Position numbers and translations under genes: made by a program. From Caenispirillum bisanense (GTDB lineage: Bacteria > Pseudomonadota > Alphaproteobacteria > Rhodospirillales > UBA2165), in the NCBI GenBank assembly GCA_945877815.1, contig CAMDWJ010000037.1, forward strand, positions 1 through 40,634: a stretch of DNA of 40,634 nucleotides, in the 5' to 3' direction. Below, one piece after another: positions 1 through 5,966 of this stretch. How positions within the stretch are numbered: the stretch's first letter is position 1; each line of letters starts with the position of its first letter. The notes under the pieces were generated by a model. The model was not told the DNA's origin, searched no databases, and saw only the letters and a list, made by a program, of their open reading frames with translations.

Positions 1-348
1 CTAGGCGATGTCGACGAACACGGCATGCGCACGATCTTCTTCGAGCTTAATGGTCAGCCCCGGTCGGTGCGCATTGCGGATCGCGCGGCCGGCGTCACAA
101 AGCCTGCCAATCGGATCGCCGAGGCGGCAAATCCGTCGCATATCGGCGCCCCCATGCCCGGCATCGTGTCGCGGGTCGCGGCCAAAAAAGGCCAAAGTGT
201 GAAGAAAGGCGAAGCCCTGCTCGCCATCGAAGCCATGAAAATGGAAACCGCCGTGACGGCGGAACGGAACGGAATCATCTCTGAAGTCGTTATATCCATC
301 GGCATGCAAGTCAATGCCAAGGATCTGCTGATCGTCTTCGAGGATTAG
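1..348 (+). CDS. pyc: Pyruvate carboxylase, C-terminal fragment with biotinyl domain (5' end outside window)
   Basis: Frame 1 is open from the first base, so this is the 3' end of a longer gene. The visible 115 residues start with LGDVDEHGMRTIFFELNG, typical of the linker before the biotinyl domain of pyruvate carboxylase (pyruvate + bicarbonate + ATP to oxaloacetate, cytoplasmic). The biotinyl domain follows, with the biotin-attachment motif EAMKMET; its first lysine is the expected biotinylated residue. A stand-alone biotin carrier protein or another biotin-dependent carboxylase is possible, but the FFELNGQPR segment favours pyruvate carboxylase. It ends three bases before the next start codon, so the two genes are probably co-transcribed. 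Confidence 0.88.
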   Translation, partial: LGDVDEHGMRTIFFELNGQPRSVRIADRAAGVTKPANRIAEAANPSHIGAPMPGIVSRVAAKKGQSVKKGEALLAIEAMKMETAVTAERNGIISEVVISIGMQVNAKDLLIVFED

Positions 349-351
349 AAC

Positions 352-1155
352 ATGAATTTCCGGGATGGAGCCATCGCTGTGGCCATCGCCTTCATCTCGT
401 TCCTACTCGCTTCTCCGGCCGCCGCACAAGGCGTCCCCGGTGTATTTCCGATCCCACCGTGCGCGGGCGAGCCCTCACCCGCCTACCCCGCTCCCGGTCC
501 CATGCCCGATGTACAGGTCTGGCGCGATGCCGAACTCAACGGAGTACGATTCCCGGCCTGCGTCGAGTTCGGGACCCTCGCACCCAATTCACTCATCGCG
601 ACGGCCGGGCGATTCGAATCGGAGTCCGGCGTCGCGGCAATCGCCGGACGGCTCGCGCGGATCTCCGCGCTGACCGCGATCCGGTATTATTCGGTCCGCG
701 ACAGTCGTTGGAAACAATTGTTCGTGGATGCTTATGCTCTCGGCGATGCGCCTAGACCCGGCACTAGCGAAGCTCGCCGCGTCGATTTCAGCGCCGACGA
801 TCTTGTGACCGGGCATACCTTGCGTTTCTCCCAGGAGGAAAACGCGATTCTGTCGCCGGTCATCTATCGCCTGAGCGTGATCGAGCGTACGCAGGATCGT
901 CTGATCTATACAATCGTCAACGAGAGTGCAGCCAAGGCCTTGCTCTTTAGCGCGAGCGAACCCGGCGACATTCGCCAGTATTATGTGATTGAGCGCGAAG
1001 CGGGGAACCTTTGGCGCTTTTACAGCTTAGCTGCGGCGCGCATATGGACCGGGCCTTTCAGCCTGCCGACTCAGTCGTTCATAAATCGCGCCATCGCCTA
1101 TTATCGCCATATCTCTGGCTTTCCGACCGAACAGGAATTTCGCCAATCGCCGTGA
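352..1155 (+). CDS. Secreted protein of unknown function
   Basis: 267 residues. The N-terminus is a clear Sec signal peptide (hydrophobic IAVAIAFISFLLASPAAA, likely cleavage after AAA or AQ near residue 26). The mature protein begins with a Pro-rich stretch carrying two cysteines (PPCAGEP and FPACVEFG, roughly 45 residues apart), which could form a disulfide. The rest looks like a soluble mixed alpha/beta domain with no catalytic motif I recognise. The start is ATG 352, preceded by GAGGATT as ribosome binding site, directly after the stop of the carboxylase gene. A strong terminator follows the stop. I do not recognise the family; the location implies a periplasmic or exported protein. Confidence 0.75.
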   Translation: MNFRDGAIAVAIAFISFLLASPAAAQGVPGVFPIPPCAGEPSPAYPAPGPMPDVQVWRDAELNGVRFPACVEFGTLAPNSLIATAGRFESESGVAAIAGRLARISALTAIRYYSVRDSRWKQLFVDAYALGDAPRPGTSEARRVDFSADDLVTGHTLRFSQEENAILSPVIYRLSVIERTQDRLIYTIVNESAAKALLFSASEPGDIRQYYVIEREAGNLWRFYSLAAARIWTGPFSLPTQSFINRAIAYYRHISGFPTEQEFRQSP

Positions 1156-1168
1156 GCCGCAAAATGAA

Positions 1169-1204
1169 AACGCCCCCGTCGCAGGCACAACGGGGGCGTT
1201 TCCT
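1169..1204 (+). terminator. Rho-independent-like terminator after the pyc operon
   Basis: An 11-bp perfect GC-rich stem, AACGCCCCCGT at 1169-1179 pairing with ACGGGGGCGTT at 1190-1200, has a 10-base loop and a short T-containing tail. It lies 14 bases after the stop of the secreted-protein gene. Confidence 0.85.
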
Positions 1205-1249
1205 GATCGTCCCGATCTGGCTGAGGAACCGAGACGCTGTAAACTCGAA

Positions 1250-1624
1250 TTAGACGTATTTCCCGCCGTAGCGGTTCTTGAGGCAGCGCGTCACCGTCAA
1301 TCGTTCGTCGATGGCGCGAATGTGATCGGCGAGCGTATCGCCCTCCAGCCTCAGTCCGCGCGATTTGACCAGCGCCGCACCGTTGCTGTCATGAATCTGC
1401 GCCATCCTGATGCGATAGGTTTCCCATTTCGCGATATAGGGATCCCAGTCGCCTTGAAAGGTTTGGTCGACATAGCTCACGATCTTTTCGGGCGTGGTGT
1501 CCCACCAGGCGACTTGGGGCAAGTTCGGGCAGCCACCTGCGGAGGCGGCCTCGGAATACACCGAATTCAAAAGAATCGTCATCGCAGCGCCGATCGCGCC
1601 GGCGGCCAACCTGGTTGCAAGCAT
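1250..1624 (-). CDS. Small secreted protein of unknown function
   Basis: 124 residues. I chose ATG at 1624 rather than the TTG at 1642, because AAAGGAGAGG lies a few bases upstream and is an excellent Shine-Dalgarno sequence. The N-terminus MLATRLAAGAIGAAMTILLN followed by SEAASA looks like a Sec signal peptide. The mature part has two cysteines (GGCPNLP near its start, TRCLKNR near the end) and an aromatic motif VAWWDTTP followed by a predicted helix. The cysteine pair and the WW motif suggest a small disulfide-bonded periplasmic protein. I cannot name a function. The adjacent upstream leader contains a 9-bp inverted repeat (1634-1654). Confidence 0.7.
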   Translation of the reverse strand: MLATRLAAGAIGAAMTILLNSVYSEAASAGGCPNLPQVAWWDTTPEKIVSYVDQTFQGDWDPYIAKWETYRIRMAQIHDSNGAALVKSRGLRLEGDTLADHIRAIDERLTVTRCLKNRYGGKYV

Positions 1625-1633
1625 GTCCTCTCC

Positions 1634-1654
1634 TTTACTCAATTCTTGAGTAAA
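1634..1654. repeat. 9-bp inverted repeat in the leader of the small secreted-protein gene
   Basis: TTTACTCAA at 1634-1642 and its exact complement TTGAGTAAA at 1646-1654 flank a 3-base spacer. The element overlaps the edge of the ribosome-binding region of the minus-strand gene. It could be a dimeric repressor operator or an RNA hairpin that occludes translation. Confidence 0.6.
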
Positions 1655-1797
1655 AAGTTCCTTCGATGCTCACGCCCATTTGGGTATCCGCCCTGGTTTT
1701 CCGGGCGGGATTGATATGATCGGATTAAAATACCGCGTCGGTTAACGACGGGTTAACGGCCTCCCCAACCGCGACGGTAATCGGTTCTTAAACTTGT

Positions 1798-1814
1798 TGG
1801 CGCACTCTCGGCGC
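1798..1814 (+). promoter_or_regulatory. Weak candidate sigma-54 promoter for the flhB-like/fliO/fliP genes
   Basis: TGGCGC-N5-CGGCG has the invariant GG (1799-1800) and GC (1811-1812) separated by ten bases, as sigma-54 requires. Several other consensus bases differ from TGGCAC-N5-TTGCW. It lies about 40 bases before the TTG start at 1855. Spacing and context support it; base identity is only moderate. Confidence 0.3.
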
Positions 1815-1854
1815 AAACCAGAACGCGTTAAAACCTGGTGATGGTGGTGGTCAA

Positions 1855-2238
1855 TTGACGGAGCCTAAAACGGGCACCCCGTTCGGCGTGAATATCACCG
1901 CCGGCGCGGAGCCCGAACCTCACAGCGAACGCGGCCCCGCCCGAGCGGTCGCCATCACGGATTCGAGCCAGAGCGGCACCCTGCCGCGCGTGGTCGCATC
2001 GGGCCAGGGCGCCATCGCCGAGCAAATTCTGCAGATCGCCTGGGCCAACGACATCAAGGTGCGCGAGGATGCGGATCTGATTGAAATCCTGTCGGCGATC
2101 GATGTCGACAGCGAAATCCCGATCGAAGCTTTTGCCGCCGTCGCTGAAATCCTCTCCTACGTTTACCGCGCCAATGCTGGCGAAATCCCCCTCGATGATC
2201 CGGAAGGACCCGACCATGACCCCGAACAGCCTGCTTGA
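1855..2238 (+). CDS. FlhB C-terminal-like export switch protein (stand-alone FhlB type)
   Basis: 127 residues. Residues about 44-107 (RVVASGQGAIAEQILQIAW through EILSYVYRAN) match the pattern of the cytoplasmic C-terminal domain of FlhB/YscU family export proteins, including the conserved end EIPIEAFAAVAEILSYVY. The four membrane helices of FlhB are absent, and I see no NPTH autocleavage motif. Such stand-alone domains are known near fliK or fliO in many flagellar loci and can substitute for part of FlhB function in substrate switching; here that role is inferred. The start appears to be TTG at 1855, as the frame has no upstream ATG or GTG close by. The gene overlaps the next one by 23 bases, indicating an operon with fliO and fliP. 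Confidence 0.8.
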   Translation: MTEPKTGTPFGVNITAGAEPEPHSERGPARAVAITDSSQSGTLPRVVASGQGAIAEQILQIAWANDIKVREDADLIEILSAIDVDSEIPIEAFAAVAEILSYVYRANAGEIPLDDPEGPDHDPEQPA

Positions 2239-2482
2239 TGCCGCCGACGACGTCGGGCGCATGATCCAAACGGCGCGCACCGATCTTGCGGGAGGTCGCG
2301 CGGTCGACCTCAGTCAGATCGAGCACAGGGTCGCCGAAATCTACGGCGCGGTATCCGCCGATCTCCAAGGCGCCGGCCCCGAGCGCATCCGTCTCATGCA
2401 ACAACTGGAAGGCCTTCTGACCCAGTTGGACGCCTTGGAAGGTGAGCTGACGACGCAGCACCAGACGGCGACCGGACGCTAA
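2216..2482 (+). CDS. Small helical protein of unknown function in the fliO-fliP operon
   Basis: 88 residues starting at ATG 2216 (MTPNSLLDAADDVGRM), inside the 3' end of the flhB-like gene. The sequence is charged and almost entirely helix-forming, with heptad-like leucines in the second half (RLMQQLEGLLTQLDALEGEL), so a short coiled coil or helical hairpin is likely. It has no signal peptide or membrane segment, so it is probably cytoplasmic. Its size, helical nature and position between the flhB-like gene and fliO would fit a FliJ/FlgN-type export accessory or chaperone, but no family motif is visible and this is inference only. Confidence 0.65.
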   Translation: MTPNSLLDAADDVGRMIQTARTDLAGGRAVDLSQIEHRVAEIYGAVSADLQGAGPERIRLMQQLEGLLTQLDALEGELTTQHQTATGR

Positions 2483-2490
2483 GAGATACA

Positions 2491-2808
2491 ATGGACATCG
2501 CCTTCAGCGATTATCTGCGGTTTCTATTCGCATTGCTGTTCGTGCTCGGCCTGATCGGCGGCTTCGCACTGCTCGCCAAACGCTTCGGTCTCGGCAACCA
2601 GGGCCCGACGCCGCGCCGGGGCGGCACCAAACGCCTCGCCATTGTCGAAACCATTGCCCTCGACGCCAAGCGCCGCCTCGTTCTGGTGCGCCGCGACGAT
2701 ACGGAACATCTGCTTCTGCTCGGCCTCGCCGCCGATCAGGTCGTCGAAACCGGGATCGTGCCTCAGCCCGTGCCCGCCGTGGCCCAGTTCGCGGATGTGG
2801 TGCCATGA
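2491..2808 (+). CDS. fliO: Flagellar biosynthetic protein FliO
   Basis: 105 residues. One N-terminal membrane helix (YLRFLFALLFVLGLIGGFAL, about residues 8-28) is followed by a small cytoplasmic domain with the FliO pattern: a basic segment (RRGGTKRL), then IVETIALDAKRRLVLVRRD, then a hydrophobic HLLLLGL. FliO assists assembly of the FliP ring of the type III export gate. The start is ATG 2491, nine bases after the preceding stop. The stop overlaps the fliP start by four bases (ATGA), consistent with translational coupling. Confidence 0.88.
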   Translation: MDIAFSDYLRFLFALLFVLGLIGGFALLAKRFGLGNQGPTPRRGGTKRLAIVETIALDAKRRLVLVRRDDTEHLLLLGLAADQVVETGIVPQPVPAVAQFADVVP

Positions 2809-3539
2809 ACAGTAGGACCGTAACGGCTCTCGTCGGCGCGGCCGCGCTGCTCGTCCTCGTCCTGCCGCAGACGGCGATGGCCCAATCGCTCAATCTCGAA
2901 CTCGGCGACGGGCCCACCAGCACCGGACGGCTGATCCAGCTGTTCTTGCTGTTCACGCTGCTGAGCCTGGCGCCGTCGTTCCTGGTGATGGTGACCTGTT
3001 TCACCCGAATCGTCGTGGTGCTGTCGTTCTTGCGCACGGCGATGGGCACGCAATCGACCCCGCCCAATCAGGTGCTGATGAGCCTCGCCATGTTCCTGAC
3101 GCTCTTCATCATGATGCCGACCCTTGAGGAAGCCTGGGACAACGGCGTGCAGCCCTATATCGCAGGCCAGATCAACGAACAGGTTGCCTTCGAGCGGACG
3201 GCGGCACCCGTGCGCGTCTTCATGCTCAAGCATGTCCGCGATACCGACCTGCAGCTTTTCGCGGACGCGGCGCGCGTCGACACCACCGTGACAGAGGTCC
3301 CACTGCGCGCGCTGATCCCCGCCTTCATGATCAGCGAGCTGAGGCGATCGTTCGAGATCGGCTTCCTTGTCTTCATCCCGTTCCTGGTCATCGACATGGT
3401 GGTGGCCTCGGTCCTCATGTCGATGGGCATGATGATGCTCCCGCCCGTCATGATCGCCATGCCGTTCAAGATCATCTTCTTCGTGCTGGTGGACGGCTGG
3501 TTCCTGATCGTCGGAAGCCTGATCCAGAGCTTCGGATAG
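2805..3539 (+). CDS. fliP: Flagellar biosynthetic protein FliP
   Basis: 244 residues, the normal FliP length. There is an N-terminal signal peptide (cleavage likely after AMA near residue 26), as is characteristic of FliP. Four membrane segments follow, including the highly conserved SFLVMVTCFTRIVVVLSFLR and the final DMVVASVLMSMGMMMLPP with VDGWFLIVGSL near the C-terminus. FliP pentamers with FliQ and FliR form the core export gate in the inner membrane. fliQ, fliR and flhA do not follow here, so the export genes are split across the genome. Confidence 0.97.
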   Translation: MNSRTVTALVGAAALLVLVLPQTAMAQSLNLELGDGPTSTGRLIQLFLLFTLLSLAPSFLVMVTCFTRIVVVLSFLRTAMGTQSTPPNQVLMSLAMFLTLFIMMPTLEEAWDNGVQPYIAGQINEQVAFERTAAPVRVFMLKHVRDTDLQLFADAARVDTTVTEVPLRALIPAFMISELRRSFEIGFLVFIPFLVIDMVVASVLMSMGMMMLPPVMIAMPFKIIFFVLVDGWFLIVGSLIQSFG

Positions 3540-3616
3540 GCTTTGGGCCCTCCTGAATTCTTTTATTTTTTGTTCGTGTTTTGTTTCATACTTCCGCTTA
3601 ATGCTGGAGGTAAAAT

Positions 3617-4036
3617 ATGCCCCTCGCCCGAGCCACGTCCCTTGAATCGCTGCGCCGTCTGATCGGCGACAAGAATTATTGGACCCCGCACGATCCGCAA
3701 TTCGAGGAACGGCAACGACAGGTACGCGAAGGATTCGGACAACTTTATTCGGCGAAGAATGACGCGACCGAGGAATTGAATGCGCAGATCGAGTGCATTC
3801 GTCAACGCCAGCAGCGCTATGATGAAATATTAGATGAATATGATGAATTGATCCGTTATGCGCCGAGCGTTCTCGAATACGACAAAGACGGACGATTGCT
3901 AAAAGATTATGTCCCTATTCCACCGGCAATCGAGGAACGCAAACGCCTATTGAACGAAGAGTTGCGGATATTGCGAGAGGAACTCGATCGTCTTGGCGCG
4001 CCTCCCGGCATTCAATTCAAAATGAACAACGAGTAG
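3617..4036 (+). CDS. Coiled-coil protein of unknown function
   Basis: 139 residues starting at ATG 3617 with a good ribosome binding site (GGAGG, 8 bases upstream). The protein is charged, with no signal peptide or membrane segment. Two helical, coiled-coil-like stretches are evident: about residues 28-75 (QFEERQRQVREGFGQL through YDEILDEYDELI) and about 105-128 (IEERKRLLNEELRILREELDRL). No enzymatic motif is visible and I do not recognise the family. The upstream 60 bases are strikingly AT-rich compared with the flagellar genes, and the following gene is frameshifted. Together these hint that this small block between fliP and speE was acquired separately. Confidence 0.65.
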   Translation: MPLARATSLESLRRLIGDKNYWTPHDPQFEERQRQVREGFGQLYSAKNDATEELNAQIECIRQRQQRYDEILDEYDELIRYAPSVLEYDKDGRLLKDYVPIPPAIEERKRLLNEELRILREELDRLGAPPGIQFKMNNE

Positions 4037-4042
4037 CAGGCC

Positions 4043-4457
4043 ATGTTACGGGTGCTCGTTTTCGTTCTGGCAACTGGCGCGGCAATTTTGGCGGAAACGC
4101 GGTCCGGCGACGCCGCCGAGATCGTCACCGGATGCCCCCCGCATCAACGATAGCGGAAATTTCATCGAAACGAGAACACTCTTACCATCCGCATTAACAC
4201 CTCTCGATACACAGCAGCGCGAGTTGCTTAGCCCATTTGGTATAGCCGAGATCAGCCGAGTCTATTGGCGTCCGGACGTCGATCCCATAACCGATGCGAT
4301 ATTCTTCTGCACCTATCGTGACAAAAGTGTCCTCCACATCCCAATCCTCGGAATGTTGATTCACTGCAAAGCCTGGGCTGGGCCCTACATACCAGCAAAC
4401 AATCAGATAACTTGGTGCACCTCGGAAACCGATCCAGGGCTTCTACTGAACAAATAG
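4043..4457 (+). pseudogene. Frameshifted gene for a small secreted Cys-containing protein
   Basis: ATG 4043 opens a signal peptide (MLRVLVFVLATGAAILAETR) followed by SGDAAEIVTGCPP, then the frame stops at TAG 4151-4153. A second frame is open across 4141-4457 (INDSGNFIETRTLLPS through TDPGLLLNK) and has no start codon of its own near its 5' end. The two join seamlessly if one C is removed from the C6 run at 4135-4140, giving a 137-residue secreted protein with four cysteines after the signal peptide. Either a real inactivating frameshift or a homopolymer sequencing error would explain this. It is six bases downstream of the coiled-coil gene, so the two were probably co-transcribed. Function unknown. 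Confidence 0.7.
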
Positions 4458-4466
4458 GTGGAGCGC

Positions 4467-5330
4467 CTATTTCAGCGCGTCGACCATATAGGCCGGAAGC
4501 TGGAAGGCCGCCTTGTGGATACCGGGTGTGTAATATTTGGTCTTGAAGCTGGCTTTCTTGAAGCGCGCGGCAAGCGTCGCCTCACTCACGTCACGATGCT
4601 TGGCTTCGTCGCTCGCCCAGCCCAGCGCCATGAAGCCGCAAGCATAGGTCGGAACCGATGAGAGATAAATGCCTGCATCCTTGAACACCGAACGTAGCCG
4701 CTTGCGCGTTTCGGGGAACTCCTCGGGCTGCGCGAAGGGCACGCCGCTTTGCGTGACCATAATACCGCCGGGCGTCATGCAGTTGCGGCAATCGGTGTAG
4801 AATTCCTCGGTGAACAGCACCGCGCCTGGGCCGATTGGATCGGTGGAATCGACGATAACGACGTCGTAGCGCTCCTTGGTTTCCTTCACGAACTTGCAGC
4901 CGTCGGCGATGACGACTTTGCCGCGCGGGTTGTCGAAAACCCCGTCGGACAGGCTCGGCAGGTACTTCTTGCTGATCTCGACAACCATGTCGTCGATATC
5001 GACCATGTGGCACAGCGTCACGTCCGCGTGACGCATCACCTCGCGCATGATCCCGCCGTCACCGCCGCCGATGATCAGCACCTTGGTCGCACTGCCGTGC
5101 GCCAGGATAGGGACGTGCACCATCATTTCGTGGTACGCGAACTCGTCGCGTTCCGTCGTCTGGATGATGCCGTCGATGGCGAGAATGCGTCCGAACAAAG
5201 GCGTTTCAAACACAATGACATCCTGATGCTCGCTTTTATCCTCGAAGAGGATGCGATCAATCCGAAATCTTTGTGCGTAACCTTTGTCTTGCCACTTGGT
5301 GTAGAGAGCTTCGTCGTACCAAGCCGTCAA
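4467..5330 (-). CDS. speE: Spermidine synthase (polyamine aminopropyltransferase)
   Basis: 287 residues, normal for bacterial SpeE. The enzyme transfers the aminopropyl group of decarboxylated S-adenosylmethionine to putrescine in the cytoplasm. Visible family features are the N-terminal DGIIQTTERDEFAYHEMM strand-helix segment (about 53-70), the nucleotide-binding GGGDGG (88-93), the acidic VDIDD (110-114), and the catalytic gatekeeper motif DSTDPIGPG (161-169, D161 expected as catalytic aspartate). The start overlaps the end of speD by four bases (ATGA), so decarboxylase and synthase are translationally coupled and act in sequence. Confidence 0.95.
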   Translation of the reverse strand: MTAWYDEALYTKWQDKGYAQRFRIDRILFEDKSEHQDVIVFETPLFGRILAIDGIIQTTERDEFAYHEMMVHVPILAHGSATKVLIIGGGDGGIMREVMRHADVTLCHMVDIDDMVVEISKKYLPSLSDGVFDNPRGKVVIADGCKFVKETKERYDVVIVDSTDPIGPGAVLFTEEFYTDCRNCMTPGGIMVTQSGVPFAQPEEFPETRKRLRSVFKDAGIYLSSVPTYACGFMALGWASDEAKHRDVSEATLAARFKKASFKTKYYTPGIHKAAFQLPAYMVDALK

Positions 5331-5782
5331 GAAACCACGCCTCTCCGCGTTTCGTTCAGCTGAACGAATTCAGGCTTCAGAGCCTCCTTGAGGATCTGAA
5401 CGGCCTTATACGGATCGCACGAACCGCACATGAAGATGTCGATCGCGGCAAAATTCCGCTCCGGCCATGTATGGATGCTGATATGCGATTCGGCGAGGAC
5501 CAGAACGCCCGATACACCGCCCTCTTCCCCAAACTTCTTGAGGTGGCAATGCAGCGTGGTCGCACCGGAGGCAATAGCGCCTTGGCGCATTGCACGCTCA
5601 ATCAAAACCTCGTCACCCAGATGGGTGGCGCCCCACATATCGAGCAATAGATGGGTACCGGCGAACTTTAAGCCGTCTCTTTCGACGAAATAGTCCGTTT
5701 TCACCGGAGTGACGAGAGCGGGGCTCTCGAAGCTTTCGGTGAACTCGTCGCGAAGTCGCCGTAAGTTGGATTTGCGTGCCAT
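5327..5782 (-). CDS. speD: S-adenosylmethionine decarboxylase proenzyme
   Basis: 151 residues. It is a pyruvoyl-dependent enzyme that self-cleaves and supplies decarboxylated AdoMet to SpeE. The hallmark ESHISIHTWPE is present: E98-S99 is the expected autocleavage site and S99 becomes the pyruvoyl group; H104 and the downstream CGSCDP (C119, C122) complete the class 1b pattern. It is the first gene of a speD-speE pair on the minus strand. The 184 bases between it and the stop of the giant TPR gene must hold its promoter, but I see no convincing -35/-10 pair there. Confidence 0.95.
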   Translation of the reverse strand: MARKSNLRRLRDEFTESFESPALVTPVKTDYFVERDGLKFAGTHLLLDMWGATHLGDEVLIERAMRQGAIASGATTLHCHLKKFGEEGGVSGVLVLAESHISIHTWPERNFAAIDIFMCGSCDPYKAVQILKEALKPEFVQLNETRRGVVS

Positions 5783-5966
5783 TTATTCCGAATCCCCAAC
5801 CAAAGGAAGTGGTAAAAGTCAGTAGACCAGAAGCAGCCAGTCGTTGGACCGGAAGCAAGGTTCGCGTTTTAAGGCATCTGCAGCGCAACGCAAGTGAAAA
5901 TCGGACCCAGGGAGAATTTTTTTCGCCGAGCGCTCCTGTGGTTTACCGAGAGAGCGCTTCGCAAGG

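Noticed and set aside
5928-5957. AGCGCT repeats next to a T tract between the giant TPR gene and speD
   Set aside because: The T tract precedes the repeats on the plus strand and becomes an A tract after them on the minus strand, so it does not fit a terminator for either gene.
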